Assembly (NCBI RefSeq): GCF_004771005.1
Contig: NZ_RQHV01000023.1
Location: 1-39,163, forward strand
Reading direction: 5' to 3'
DNA length: 39,163 nt
Source of the DNA: Leptospira ilyithenensis
GTDB taxonomy: Bacteria; Spirochaetota; Leptospiria; Leptospirales; Leptospiraceae
In this document: piece after piece, positions 8,776 through 18,096 of the stretch
Layout of the letters: every line of letters starts with the position of its first letter
Position numbering within the stretch: the stretch's first letter is position 1
The notes under the pieces: model-generated
The model's database searches: none
Told to the model about the DNA's origin: nothing
The model's input: the letters and a program-made list of their open reading frames with translations, nothing else
Made by a program: the position numbers and the translations under genes

Positions 8776-9336
8776 TTACGTATGTCTTTTGTAGTGAAGT
8801 GCAATGGCGCCGGATTGGAAAGTTTCCGAACCAAGAAAGTCTAGCCGAATATTCTCCTGGAGGCTCAAGTTATTGAATAACCGAGGACCTTTTCCAGCAA
8901 GAACCGGATGAATTACGAAATGATACTCATCAATTAAATGGTGTTGGGAGAGTTGAGAAGCAAGGCTCAAGCTGCCCACTAAAATGTCCTTTCCTGGTTG
9001 TTTCTTTAATGCGATTACTTCATCTGCGATATTTTGGCTTAGTAATCTGGTATTTGTATCGTCAACGTGTTTCAATGTGTTGGAGAAAAGAATCTTTTTT
9101 AGTGATGTGAATACTTGAGCGAACTCATTAGATATTTCTGACATCGATTGATTTTTGGCAACATCAGGCCAAAAAGGAACCATTAGTTGATAGGTAATAC
9201 GTCCATATAGAATGTGACTGGCATTACTTAAGAGGTTAGTGAAGTATTTGTGCAAGTCATCGTCGGCGGCGACCATGTCCGTGTGACTACAATATCCATC
9301 AGAGGTAGTATTTATCCCAAAAACAACTTTTCTCAT
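8776..9336 (-). CDS. Dihydrofolate-reductase-fold (RibD C-terminal domain) protein
   Basis: A 186-residue stand-alone RibD_C/DHFR-like protein of the YyaP/YwjB kind. Family patterns are the N-terminal strand [15 protein letters not shown], the [14 protein letters not shown] block after a short helix, the central nucleotide-binding strand [13 protein letters not shown], and the C-terminal [20 protein letters not shown]. These proteins probably bind NADPH, but the substrate of this subfamily is not established, and it should not be taken for a folate enzyme. It is flanked by an IS scar and an attC remnant and separates two core operons, which suggests acquisition. A second member lies at 37520, also next to an attC site. 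Confidence 0.8.
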   Translation of the reverse strand: MRKVVFGINTTSDGYCSHTDMVAADDDLHKYFTNLLSNASHILYGRITYQLMVPFWPDVAKNQSMSEISNEFAQVFTSLKKILFSNTLKHVDDTNTRLLSQNIADEVIALKKQPGKDILVGSLSLASQLSQHHLIDEYHFVIHPVLAGKGPRLFNNLSLQENIRLDFLGSETFQSGAIALHYKRHT

Positions 9337-9527
9337 ATACCCTTTTATAAGCGGTTAGGTTTAAAAAATAAAGTATAAATTGATCTATTTTTTATTACTA
9401 CGTATTATTTCTGGGCATGACGTATTTTGAGTGAGAAGGCTTAGAATAGCAATATAGGGTAACGTCAAAAAACTTTAGTGTAATGATTCTTTGAGAAGCA
9501 TCTTTTCGGATACTTTTGATCCTGAGC

Positions 9528-9554
9528 TAGGCGGATTTCCGCTACTTTCGCCTA
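9528..9554 (-). terminator. Hairpin downstream of clpX
   Basis: TAGGCG at 9528-9533 pairs with CGCCTA at 9549-9554; a competing GCGGA-TT-TCCGC hairpin lies at 9531-9542. It sits about 30 bases past the clpX stop on the transcribed strand. There is no clear U-tract, so intrinsic termination is only a possibility. Confidence 0.35.
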
Positions 9555-9582
9555 ACCCTGTTTATCCGAAATCGTTCACATT

Positions 9583-10863
9583 TTAAGCGATCTTTTCTAT
9601 ATCGCCTTTGAGGATTGTGATAGGAGGTTCGTTTCGGAGAACAGTGTCTTCCGTAACCACAACTTCCAATACGTCCTTGCGGGAAGGGATCTGAAACATC
9701 AAATCCATCATGATATCTTCGATGATGGCACGTAGTCCCCTCGCCCCACTCTCCCGTTTGATAGCAGTCGCAGCAATGGCACCGATGGCATCTTCCGTAA
9801 ACTTGAGTTTCACATTCTCGATATCAAACATCTTTTGATACTGTTTTAGAAGTGAGTTCTTCGGTTCGGTAAAAATAGATTTCAAAGATTCGACTGTGAG
9901 TTCATCCAAAGTAGCAACGATCGGCAAACGGCCGATAAACTCAGGAATCAAACCGAATTTCATCAAATCGTCAGGAATCACATGATGAACCAGATTGTCA
10001 TTGGTATCAATTGCCTGACCCATTTCATTTACGGCTTCACCGGAATGGAATCCTATCGACTTAACACCAACTCTTTGTTTGATGATCTGATCGAGACCGA
10101 CAAAAGCGCCTCCGCAGATGAACAAAATGTTTTTTGTTTCTACAGGAATATATTCCTGATGAGGATGCTTGCGTCCTCCTTGGGGAGGAACATTGGCAAC
10201 GGTGCCTTCTATGATTTTGAGTAATGCTTGCTGCACTCCTTCGCCTGACACGTCTCTTGTGATGGATGCGGAGTCGGATTTGCGGGAGATTTTATCGATC
10301 TCGTCGATATAGATGATCCCCATTTCGGCACGTTTCACATCGTTGTCCGAATTCTGGATGAGTTTGAGGATGATATTCTCCACATCTTCACCAACATAAC
10401 CCGCCTCAGTGAGTGCAGTTGCATCTACGATGGCGAAAGGAACTTTTAAAATGCGAGCTAAAGTCTGAGCAAGCAAGGTCTTGCCTGATCCGGTAGGACC
10501 GATGAGCATGATATTGGACTTTTCCAATTCCACTTCACCCGCTTTGCGATCGTTATGAAAGATACGTTTGTAATGATTGTAAACGGCAACTGCCAGAGCT
10601 TTTTTGGCCTGCTCCTGTCCGATCACATACTGGTCTAAGATTTTTTTGATTTCGAGAGGTTTCGGGATATCACCGACGATAGCGGTTTTTTCGCCACCTT
10701 GCGGCTCTTCTGCGATGATTTCATTGCAAAGAGAAATGCATTCATCGCAGATATAAACTCCGGGACCCGCCACCAAACGACGAACCTCGTCTTGCGCCTT
10801 GCCACAAAATGAACAATGCAATTTTTCACGAGTATTCCCTGTTGTAGTAGGACGTTTGGTCAT
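9583..10863 (-). CDS. clpX: ClpXP protease ATP-binding subunit ClpX
   Basis: AAA+ unfoldase that recognises tagged proteins and feeds them into ClpP. The N-terminal zinc domain has Cys17, Cys20, Cys39 and Cys42. Walker A GPTGSGKT is at 122-129, Walker B IIYIDEID at 183-190, and the substrate-gripping pore loop GYVG at 155-158. A sensor-2 type GAR motif (ESGARGLR) lies near the C-terminus. The length of 426 residues is normal. It follows clpP by 14 bases, and the start is preceded by a good AAGGAGCTC (revcomp of 10865-10876). Last gene of tig-clpP-clpX. Confidence 0.97.
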   Translation of the reverse strand: MTKRPTTTGNTREKLHCSFCGKAQDEVRRLVAGPGVYICDECISLCNEIIAEEPQGGEKTAIVGDIPKPLEIKKILDQYVIGQEQAKKALAVAVYNHYKRIFHNDRKAGEVELEKSNIMLIGPTGSGKTLLAQTLARILKVPFAIVDATALTEAGYVGEDVENIILKLIQNSDNDVKRAEMGIIYIDEIDKISRKSDSASITRDVSGEGVQQALLKIIEGTVANVPPQGGRKHPHQEYIPVETKNILFICGGAFVGLDQIIKQRVGVKSIGFHSGEAVNEMGQAIDTNDNLVHHVIPDDLMKFGLIPEFIGRLPIVATLDELTVESLKSIFTEPKNSLLKQYQKMFDIENVKLKFTEDAIGAIAATAIKRESGARGLRAIIEDIMMDLMFQIPSRKDVLEVVVTEDTVLRNEPPITILKGDIEKIA

Positions 10864-10877
10864 GGAGAGCTCCTTTT

Positions 10878-11477
10878 TTAAGCTTGGATCTGTTTGCGTT
10901 CTTGGATTACGTTGTCGATGATTCCGTATTCCTTCGCTTCTTCCGCGCTCATATACAAATTGCGCTCAGTGTCTTTTTGAATCTGTTCGATTGTTTTGCC
11001 GGAGTGCTTAGCATAAAGTTCGATCAGCTTGTCTTTTATCTTAACAATTTCTTTTGCGGAAATTTCGATATCCGATGCCTGTCCGCCCGCTCCACCGTAA
11101 GGTTGGTGCAACATAATTCTAGAATTGGGAAGTGCGGAACGTTTTCCTTTTGCTCCACCTGCCAAAAGAAGCGCTGCCATGGAGGAAGCCTGACCGATAC
11201 AAAGGGTTCTTACCTCCGGTTTGATCAACTGCATGGTATCATAGATCGCCATTCCGGAACTTACGTAACCACCTGGGCTATTGATATAGAGATAAATGTC
11301 TCTTTCCGGGTTTTCCGCTTCCAGGAATAATAACTGAGCCGAAATGACGTTCGCATAAGCTTCGTCAATTCCGGAACCTAGGAAGATAATCCGGTCTTTC
11401 AATAGTCTGGAGAAGATATCATACTGACGTTCTCCTCTACTTGTTTGTTCGATTACGTAGGGCATTAATGTTGACAT
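10878..11477 (-). CDS. clpP: ClpP protease subunit with Asn in place of the catalytic Asp
   Basis: Self-compartmentalising serine protease; fourteen subunits form the chamber that ClpX docks on. Nucleophile Ser99 lies in [10 protein letters not shown] and His124 in MLHQPYGG. The residue aligned with E. coli Asp171 in TERD is Asn173 (TERN, codon AAT). Listeria ClpP1 is a known case of this Asp-to-Asn change and is weakly active alone, so this ClpP may need a partner ring or have low activity. At 199 residues with a short N-terminus it is otherwise standard. It starts 3 bases after the tig stop and precedes clpX by 14 bases. Confidence 0.95.
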   Translation of the reverse strand: MSTLMPYVIEQTSRGERQYDIFSRLLKDRIIFLGSGIDEAYANVISAQLLFLEAENPERDIYLYINSPGGYVSSGMAIYDTMQLIKPEVRTLCIGQASSMAALLLAGGAKGKRSALPNSRIMLHQPYGGAGGQASDIEISAKEIVKIKDKLIELYAKHSGKTIEQIQKDTERNLYMSAEEAKEYGIIDNVIQERKQIQA

Positions 11478-11480
11478 GTT

Positions 11481-12824
11481 TTACTCTTTCCCGCTCAATA
11501 ACTTCTCTGCTTCTTCGATGGAAACCGATTTAGGAGATTTCTTATCTACCTCACCGTAAACAAACTCGTCAATTTTATCAAACAGGAATTTGTCCCGGTA
11601 AAAAGTTTCCGCCTTTTGTTTTTGGACTTCTTTTTTGAGGGATTCGGTCAGAATTCCTTGGGTTCCGGCTTCTTTTTCGTAACCCTCTTCCCATTCTTCG
11701 TCAGAAATCGTGATTTTGTATTCTTCTCCGATTTTGTGCTTCAAAAGGTAGGTTTGGATTCGTTTTTCGGCGGCTTTTCCGAAGGATTCCCGAACTTCCG
11801 CTTCTTCTTTGCCTAGTCTTTTTGCATAATCCGGTAAGGTCGTGTGAGGAAGACCGAATTCATGGATGAAATTATGAAAAACCCCTTCAGTTTCCTCTTT
11901 GATAAGGGATTCCGGGATAATGAACTTGGATTCTTTGATGATGTCGGTATAAGCTTCGTCGATTGCTTTTTTCTTCAATGCCGATACGAAGATTTCTTCC
12001 AATTGTTTTTTTGTTTTGTCCTTTAACTCTTGTAAGTTTGCCGATCCATCCACCTCGGAAGCAAAATCATCATTGATATCAGGATAAGTTACTTTGTAAA
12101 TCGCTGTCACTTTTACGATATAAACCAATGTTTTTCCTGCAGATTCCGGAGCCTGAGGGAAAGAGTCCGGGTATCTGAAGTTAAATTCTTTCTCCTCGTT
12201 CATCTTCATACCAAGAAGGTTGTCTTCAAAGCCAGGAGGATTTTGCGTAGCTCCCATTTGAAATTTGCCTGTTTGGTATGCGTCCGGAAAGTCTTTCCCG
12301 TCTTCTTTGAATTTATAATTGATTTCCAATAAATCTGTAGCTTCGATCTTATCGCCTTCTTCTTTGAGGCTGTTGCGAGCTAAGTTCTTTTGCATTCCTT
12401 CCAATTCTTTTTGGATGTCTGCATCAGTGATTTTGATCTCTTTGGGTTGGATCTTGATTTTTTTGAGTTTTGGAAGAATCACTTCCGGTTTTGTATCGTA
12501 AGTCGCCTTTGCTTTAGCACCGGTTTTACGATCAAAACTTTCCACTTGGAATTGAGGGATACGAATCGGTTTGTGTTCCAATTTATCAAACAAATCCGCC
12601 ATTGCCTGATTTAACATAACATTGGCGGCATCGTCTATGACGGAATCTCCCAATACTTTTTCCACCATATCAAGAGGAGCCTTTCCGGGGCGAAATCCCG
12701 GGATCTTAACTTTTTCTTTGGCTCTTTCGTAAGCTTTTTTATAAGCAACTTCTACCTCAGCGGCATTGAAGGTAATGGTTAAATCGCAAGATGCGTTGTT
12801 GTTTTTCTTTGCAGTAAATTCCAT
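11481..12824 (-). CDS. tig: Trigger factor, ribosome-associated chaperone
   Basis: Chaperone and prolyl isomerase that binds nascent chains at the ribosome exit. The ribosome-docking signature GFRPGKAP lies in the N-terminal domain (about residues 43-50). A PPIase domain (about 150-245) contains the FEDNLLGMK region, and a long helical chaperone domain fills the rest. At 447 residues the length is typical (E. coli 432). It is the first gene of the tig-clpP-clpX operon, the standard bacterial order, and lies downstream of tRNA-Gly on the same strand. Confidence 0.96.
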   Translation of the reverse strand: MEFTAKKNNNASCDLTITFNAAEVEVAYKKAYERAKEKVKIPGFRPGKAPLDMVEKVLGDSVIDDAANVMLNQAMADLFDKLEHKPIRIPQFQVESFDRKTGAKAKATYDTKPEVILPKLKKIKIQPKEIKITDADIQKELEGMQKNLARNSLKEEGDKIEATDLLEINYKFKEDGKDFPDAYQTGKFQMGATQNPPGFEDNLLGMKMNEEKEFNFRYPDSFPQAPESAGKTLVYIVKVTAIYKVTYPDINDDFASEVDGSANLQELKDKTKKQLEEIFVSALKKKAIDEAYTDIIKESKFIIPESLIKEETEGVFHNFIHEFGLPHTTLPDYAKRLGKEEAEVRESFGKAAEKRIQTYLLKHKIGEEYKITISDEEWEEGYEKEAGTQGILTESLKKEVQKQKAETFYRDKFLFDKIDEFVYGEVDKKSPKSVSIEEAEKLLSGKE

Positions 12825-12937
12825 GCTAATTCCAATATAAAAAATTTCGAGAATGGGGGAGGAGAATCAAGAGCCACAATAGTCAGAAGTAAGGAGGGGA
12901 TCTTTTTGTCTTCTGCCTCTAGTCTAGACCTCTGTTA

Positions 12938-13008
12938 GCGGGAAACGGGACTTGAACCCGCGACCCTCTCCTTGGCAAGGAGATGCTCTACCGCTGAGCT
13001 ATTCCCGC
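12938..13008 (-). tRNA. tRNA-Gly (anticodon GCC)
   Basis: Read on the minus strand, it has a 7-bp acceptor stem GCGGGAA/TTCCCGC, a D arm GCTC...GAGC, an anticodon arm TCTCC-TTGCCAA-GGAGA with anticodon GCC, and a T arm GCGGG-TTCAAGT-CCCGT. It is 71 bases long; the following TAA shows that the CCA end is not encoded. It lies between tenA and tig and may be transcribed with tig. Confidence 0.97.
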
Positions 13009-13073
13009 GAGAGGTTTGAGTAACACCATGATTTTTTGAAACAGTTCTTTCGCAAGGAAAAAAGAAAGAAAGT

Positions 13074-13766
13074 CTAGTGGCGCCAAGTTTGTTTTGTCCA
13101 TGCTTGGTCCCAGAACATCCATTCGTAATGAACGCTTTTTTCGAAGGCAAGGATGGCTTTTTCCCTGGTTCCTGCATCCGTTTGGTCCGCCCATTTTTGC
13201 AATAATGCCAAAAGATTTTTCATATATTCATTGAATCCGGAATCGGAATACATACGGAGCCAGTCTCCATAAGGATGGCTTTCCGGAATGGTTCCCATCT
13301 TTTGCAATAAGTGCTGCCCAAGTTCGATGTAAAGCCAGGGACAAGGTGCAATGGCAGATAAACCTTCGACAGAACTTCCTTTCAATGCAACGGATACCAT
13401 ATGGTTTTGATAGGCAAGATTGCTCGGTGTGGGTTCGGTATCTGCGATCGTCTTTGCATCGTATCCTAATTTTTTTCCATAATTCAAATGCAATTCGTTT
13501 TCCACTACGAGTGACATTCTAGCAGCATCAATCAGCCAAAGTTTATCTTTCGGATCGTTCGCCTTTGTGGAAAGAATAGCGCAGGCATCGGAAAAAGATT
13601 CCAAATATTTTGCATCCTGAATCTGGTAAAACCGAAAGATTTCCGAAGAAAGACTGCCGTCCGCAAGTGCAACCACAAACGGATGAACATAGGAAGCTCC
13701 GAATGCTTCTTTCGCTTTTTCTTTACATTCCTTTGCAAACGGGGGGATAGGAAAAGGTTCTGACAT
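13074..13766 (-). CDS. tenA: TenA-type thiaminase II / aminopyrimidine aminohydrolase
   Basis: Cytosolic thiamin-salvage enzyme that hydrolyses the aminopyrimidine from degraded thiamin. It is of the Cys class: the catalytic Cys142 lies in APCPWLYIELG, with Asp51 (YQIQDAKYLESF) and Glu215 in the C-terminal SVHYEWMFW block. At 230 residues it matches the family (about 225-236). It stands alone, without other thiamin genes in the window. A promoter and a structured leader with a terminator-like hairpin lie just upstream, so expression is probably controlled by attenuation. Confidence 0.92.
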   Translation of the reverse strand: MSEPFPIPPFAKECKEKAKEAFGASYVHPFVVALADGSLSSEIFRFYQIQDAKYLESFSDACAILSTKANDPKDKLWLIDAARMSLVVENELHLNYGKKLGYDAKTIADTEPTPSNLAYQNHMVSVALKGSSVEGLSAIAPCPWLYIELGQHLLQKMGTIPESHPYGDWLRMYSDSGFNEYMKNLLALLQKWADQTDAGTREKAILAFEKSVHYEWMFWDQAWTKQTWRH

Positions 13767-13782
13767 AATAATAAGAGGCTGG

Positions 13783-13966
13783 AAAAAAGCGGGCCTGTCA
13801 ATCCGATTTAAAGTTGCCCGGGACCTCCAGTTTACGGGAGTTAGGTCAGTATGGGATATTCCTTATAAGAAGAGATTCTGGTATCCCCGCCCTGATTTGG
13901 GAGGGGTTAACCACCCGCCGCCCAATGAGTTCCGTTTATCATACATTAGCTGACAAGGCGATCCAA
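13783..13966 (-). promoter_or_regulatory. tenA promoter and structured leader with attenuator-like terminator
   Basis: On the minus strand, TTGGAT (13961-13966) and TATGAT (13938-13943) with a 17-base spacer make a good housekeeping promoter. The leader would be about 165 bases. Its last hairpin, CGGGC (13816-13820) with GCCCG (13790-13794) followed by six U (13783-13788), ends 17 bases before the tenA start and looks like an intrinsic terminator. An upstream hairpin (13822-13847, GACC-TCC with GGA-GGTC) abuts it and could compete. I could not find the CUGAGA or ACCUGA signatures of a TPP riboswitch, so the ligand, if any, is unknown. Confidence 0.5.
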
Positions 13967-14052
13967 ATCCGAAAATTCTTTATTTTTTTTGAAATTTGTT
14001 CGCCTTTTTGCCAAAGTCTACGCGAGGGGAATTCCAAGCCACTGAAATGAAT

Positions 14053-14715
14053 TTATTTACCTGTCAGTTTTTTCAAGTAAGGGTAAACCGTTTCCGCCAC
14101 AAGTTTATGCCCTTCCGTTGTGGGATGAATTCCGTCTTTTTGATTTAACTTACGTATGGTGGCCACTCTTTCCAATAAAAATGGGATGAAACTTAAGTCC
14201 TCTTCTTTAGCCAGGTCAGGATAAATCGAGTCAAACTCAGTCGCATATTTTTTCCCCAAATTGGGAGTGGCGCGCATTCCAACCAGTAAAATCTTACAAT
14301 CGGGATATGTGGATTTTACCTTTTGGATCATGGATTTCAGATTGGACCGAGTAACTTTCGGAGAAATCCCGCGTAACATATCATTGGCGCCAAGCTCCAA
14401 TACGAAAATATCCGGCTTCTGACTCAACACCCAATCAATCCGACCCAATCCCCCGCTTGTAGTATCGCCCGAAACGCCTGCGTTTGTTATCTGGTAACCA
14501 AATCCTTCTTTTTTCAAACGACTGACTACCAAATGAGGCCATGCTTCTTCATAATCAAGCAGTCCGTAACCTGCCGTAAGAGAATCTCCGAAAAAAATAA
14601 TTCTGGGTTCCGTAGAATCGGATTCCTGTTTTGTAATTTCATTCTCAGCATCTTTGGAAGAGTCAGAGCAGGATAACAAAACGGAAGAGAAAAGCAGAAT
14701 CAAAAATAGCTTCAT
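14053..14715 (-). CDS. SGNH/GDSL lipoprotein esterase (TesA-like arylesterase)
   Basis: SGNH hydrolase related to TesA thioesterase/lysophospholipase L1. Block I FFGDSLTAGYG has nucleophile Ser45, block III GAND has Asn111, and block V DGIHP has Asp194 and His197. The open frame extends to 14817, but starting at ATG 14715 gives a lipoprotein signal (MKLFLILLFSSVLLSC, lipid Cys16) and a typical 220-residue product. The longer version would bury the signal peptide. It probably cleaves acyl or aryl esters in the periplasm; the natural substrate is unknown. Confidence 0.88.
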   Translation of the reverse strand: MKLFLILLFSSVLLSCSDSSKDAENEITKQESDSTEPRIIFFGDSLTAGYGLLDYEEAWPHLVVSRLKKEGFGYQITNAGVSGDTTSGGLGRIDWVLSQKPDIFVLELGANDMLRGISPKVTRSNLKSMIQKVKSTYPDCKILLVGMRATPNLGKKYATEFDSIYPDLAKEEDLSFIPFLLERVATIRKLNQKDGIHPTTEGHKLVAETVYPYLKKLTGK

Positions 14716-15016
14716 AGTTTCGATATTTTCAGCGGAAGAAAAATTGTCTATTGAGAAAACATAGCAGCATTCAGCACGTATTTGAATTTTGAGAAAATCA
14801 CGAAGGAAAAATATCAAACATCCGTTAGTTCTGATTTTATCTTTTGGATACTCATTGAAATGAAAACGTTCTCCTTGGAATTTATTTTCCTGAGCAATTC
14901 TTTAAAACAATTCACTTTGACAAAACATACTCCTACCCGCTCCAAATATAAATTTCATTGGTAACTTCTCCTTTCGATCCGACTCAAGTCCGGGAAGTAA
15001 CGGGAAGCAATAATAG

Positions 15017-16207
15017 TTAAACTGCCTTTGGCTTAAACGAAACCGTTTTTCTTTTTTTCTTCCATTCTTTGGCGGCAAGCGTAAGCCCTCCCCCTGCTCC
15101 GTCTACAAAATGCACTTCCTGAGAAGCCCCTGCCTTTAAGATACAAGTCATAAGGGATTTATTGGATACAAGGTGTCCGAATAAAATAAGTCCGTCCGCT
15201 TCCAGATTTTCCAGGAATTGTTCTAAGGCAATTCTGCTTTTTTTAGAACCGTGAATCACCATTTTCAATGTACCGTCAAACTTGCGAAAGTCGGCGGATC
15301 TCGCTTGGTAATCTTTCAATTTGTCCAAACGATAATGCGCAGATTTCAAAGGAATTTCGTATTTAATCGCCATAGACACTGCGAATTTTTCAAACTTGAT
15401 TTTTGCAAGTCTCAGGTAGTATTCGATTCCTTTTTGGCCACTGCTATGTATCAATGCTTCTTTTTGCAGATACGGTCCGTTGTCCAGTTCCAATTGAGAC
15501 AGAGGAACAGGATGATAGTCTTCCTCTTCTCCGAATTCCATTCGAATAAAACTTAACACCCGTGATACGGTTTTTGCAGTGGACTCGTAATCTTTACGAG
15601 TGGGTTCCACTATCATGGAAACTACTTCCCCTTTTTCACTGGGAATATCCTGCCATCGGCAGGTAAAACCCGTAAAGTCTGCGTCCGTTGTTCTTTCCGT
15701 TTCCAGCACCAAAAACGATTCGTCTTCCTGCGATTTTACCCAGGACTCGGCAAGATCCAAACCGTTTCCGAAAATCAAACATTGGTTATAATGAATAGAA
15801 GCTTCGAACTTGCTCAAATAAAGCGTTGCTCCGCGTCTGTACAATTCCTTTACCGGAACGATACCTGCTTTCATCTCCAGCTCGAATGTGGTTCTGATTT
15901 TACCGATCGTATCGGCAATGGCGGAACGAACGGGAGACAGATAAGTCGCTGGAAGTAAAAAAGTAACTCCGTCTCCCCCAAACACAAATGGAAAATCCAT
16001 ATGGCCGTATACATTTGCCACGGCGATAGCAATGAGTCCGCCCGCAGTGTTTACATCTTTATAACGACCATTGTCGATTGCTTTTGTAGAACCAGCTATA
16101 TCCGTGATCAGTAAAAACCAATCTTCCGGCACAGGCAAAAATTGATTCCCTTCAAAAACGGAACGAAAGTCTCTGCTTCTATTTAAGGTTTGGTAAAAAT
16201 CATCCAC
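15017..16207 (-). CDS. DUF3095 family protein, related to class III nucleotide cyclases
   Basis: A 396-residue soluble protein. The N-terminal half resembles a nucleotide cyclase fold: LITDIAGSTKAID (residues 32-44) matches the first metal-binding motif, and FVFGGDGVTFLLP (about 74-86) the second, so both metal Asp positions are kept. The C-terminal half has a cluster SAHYRLDKLKDYQARSADFR and ends in a basic tail. This is the DUF3095 architecture, whose reaction has not been established as far as I know. It could make a cyclic nucleotide or bind one. It lies divergent to the GH3 hydrolase gene. Confidence 0.7.
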   Translation of the reverse strand: MDDFYQTLNRSRDFRSVFEGNQFLPVPEDWFLLITDIAGSTKAIDNGRYKDVNTAGGLIAIAVANVYGHMDFPFVFGGDGVTFLLPATYLSPVRSAIADTIGKIRTTFELEMKAGIVPVKELYRRGATLYLSKFEASIHYNQCLIFGNGLDLAESWVKSQEDESFLVLETERTTDADFTGFTCRWQDIPSEKGEVVSMIVEPTRKDYESTAKTVSRVLSFIRMEFGEEEDYHPVPLSQLELDNGPYLQKEALIHSSGQKGIEYYLRLAKIKFEKFAVSMAIKYEIPLKSAHYRLDKLKDYQARSADFRKFDGTLKMVIHGSKKSRIALEQFLENLEADGLILFGHLVSNKSLMTCILKAGASQEVHFVDGAGGGLTLAAKEWKKKRKTVSFKPKAV

Positions 16208-16298
16208 TAGTAAAGTTTAGACATCCCACAGGTTCCCGAAACTACTTTATTTTCTTTCTTGCAAGCTCTCTGCTTTTCCCGATCTTAGATGGTAGAAT

Positions 16299-18065
16299 AT
16301 GAACAAAGTTTTACTTCGATTGAGTTTTTCTATCTTCCTGGTTTTCGGATTTATCGGAACTTCCTATTTTTTTAGTTTTTATATCACAGAACTCCGTGCG
16401 GATGAAAGAGAGGCTTGGTTGGATAAGAAAGCCTGGGACATCACAAATAAACTGACAGATGAAGAATTAGTAGGACAAACCATTCATATTGCTATCCCTT
16501 CCAAAACAGTAGATGCAATCGCTACAGAAGAAATCCAAAAAACAAAGCCCGGAGGAATCATTTTATTTGGAAAAAACCTGGGCAAAAAACAGGAGATCAT
16601 TTCACTAACGTCTAACTTGCAAAAGATGGCGAGTGGAGAAGGCTTACAACCTTTTTTGATTTCTACGGATCAGGAAGGCGGAAGAGTGTTTCGAGTCCAA
16701 GACGGAATCACCGAGTACCCCGGTGCTATGGCAGTAGGACAAACTGGAAAAGAGGAATGGGGCAAAACAGTAGGTTTTGTTACTTCTTATGAACTAAAAG
16801 AATTGGGAATCAATTTCCTGTTCGCACCTATCCTTGATATCAATAATAACCCGCAAAATCCTGTGATCAATACCAGATCTTTCGGTTCCGATGTGGAACG
16901 TGTTTCCAAAGTTGCAGTCGCATACGAACAAGGAGCAAGACTTGGAGGCGCATTGCCTGTGATCAAACATTTTCCGGGGCACGGGGATACGAATGTGGAT
17001 AGCCATTTGGGACTACCCGTCATCACGAAAACATTGGCGGAACTGGAAACATTAGAACTCGTTCCTTTCAAAAAAGCGATTGATTCGGGGGCGGAAGCAG
17101 TGATGACAGCTCATATCGTCTATCCTTTGATAGACGAAAAATACCCGGCAACCCTTTCCAAAAAAATACTAACAGGAATTTTACGGGAAAAGCTGAAATT
17201 CAACGGAATCATAATTACGGATGCGATGGAAATGTATGCTATTTCCAAAAATTATGAAAAAGACAGACCGGGAGTGCTGGCAATTCTCGCAGGGGCAAAC
17301 ATCGTATTGCTGACCAGTTGGGGAGATACGGCGCGCCGTTTCAAAGAACAACTGTCAGATGCCTACTCAAAAGGTGATTTTTTTGTAACGGATGCCGAAG
17401 GCAAAAAAAGAGATTTATTGAAAGAAGCGGTATTCAAACAAATTCGGAAAAAACTGGAGATGGGGCTTTATTACACGGCACCGCCTACTCCGAACATTTA
17501 TTCTGAAAATGAAAATATCAAAGAATTCCTGGCAAAAAAAGAAGAAATCCGAAATCTAAAATACAAAGAACTGACAGAAAACGGATACTTTTTAAAAAAC
17601 ATAACAAACGATTCCATCCGTGCTTATCCGAATGTTTTTTCTCCTCCGAAAGATCCGAAGACCTCAACTCTCAGTCTTGTAAAAAACATCCATCTAAAAA
17701 AATCCTTGGACAAAAAGGGAATTCAAGCAGTAACAGCAAAACAATTGGCTAAGGCTATCTCAAAAAAAGAGATCACCCATATCCTAATGGATTCCAGTTC
17801 GGAAAAAGAAATTTCAAATATAACTGCTCTTTCCAAAAAATACCCGAACAAACGTTTTGTGGTACTTCACGGAGGAACTCCTTTTGTCAAACTCCCCGTC
17901 CTACCTAATTTAAGTTACCTATTGTCCTTTTCTCTTACTTCCCATTCCTGGGAGGCCTTGGGAGAAAAGTACAAGGCAGGTGAAGAAATTCCAAAAGTAG
18001 ATCTGATTCTTTTGCCGAAAGATTCAAAAACTCCCTTGAAGGGGGCTTTTCCCGAGGCGTTATAA
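16299..18065 (+). CDS. Glycoside hydrolase family 3 beta-N-acetylhexosaminidase (NagZ-like)
   Basis: GH3 enzyme likely to remove GlcNAc from peptidoglycan fragments or other glycans. The NagZ loop KHFPGHGDTNVDSH is present, with His224 and His228 giving the His of the catalytic dyad, and nucleophile Asp308 is in IIITDAMEM. The substrate strand STDQEGGRVFR is near residue 127. A signal-anchor (residues 5-28) places it in the periplasm or on the membrane. At 588 residues it is much longer than cytosolic NagZ (about 340); the extra C-terminal 200 residues resemble the second GH3 domain. Confidence 0.88.
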   Translation: MNKVLLRLSFSIFLVFGFIGTSYFFSFYITELRADEREAWLDKKAWDITNKLTDEELVGQTIHIAIPSKTVDAIATEEIQKTKPGGIILFGKNLGKKQEIISLTSNLQKMASGEGLQPFLISTDQEGGRVFRVQDGITEYPGAMAVGQTGKEEWGKTVGFVTSYELKELGINFLFAPILDINNNPQNPVINTRSFGSDVERVSKVAVAYEQGARLGGALPVIKHFPGHGDTNVDSHLGLPVITKTLAELETLELVPFKKAIDSGAEAVMTAHIVYPLIDEKYPATLSKKILTGILREKLKFNGIIITDAMEMYAISKNYEKDRPGVLAILAGANIVLLTSWGDTARRFKEQLSDAYSKGDFFVTDAEGKKRDLLKEAVFKQIRKKLEMGLYYTAPPTPNIYSENENIKEFLAKKEEIRNLKYKELTENGYFLKNITNDSIRAYPNVFSPPKDPKTSTLSLVKNIHLKKSLDKKGIQAVTAKQLAKAISKKEITHILMDSSSEKEISNITALSKKYPNKRFVVLHGGTPFVKLPVLPNLSYLLSFSLTSHSWEALGEKYKAGEEIPKVDLILLPKDSKTPLKGAFPEAL

Positions 18066-18096
18066 CAAAGATTAAATGGAATCTTTCGATAAAGTC

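Noticed and set aside
9528..9556. GCTAGGC...GCCTAAC as another attC site after clpX
   Set aside because: The core boxes are in the inside-out order and the segment is too short; treated as a hairpin only.
10884..11330. 148-codon + strand frame opposite clpP
   Set aside because: A shadow of the conserved clpP frame with no family likeness.
13814..14050. 78-codon + strand frame in the tenA leader
   Set aside because: It has no ribosome site or recognisable product and lies antisense to the predicted promoter and leader.
13767..14052. TPP riboswitch in the tenA leader
   Set aside because: The conserved CUGAGA and ACCUGA segments are missing on either strand.
16211..16240. TAAAGTTT as a sigma-28 promoter before the GH3 gene
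   Set aside because: The -35 half is perfect, but nothing like GCCGATAA lies 11 bases downstream, and the gene is not a motility gene.
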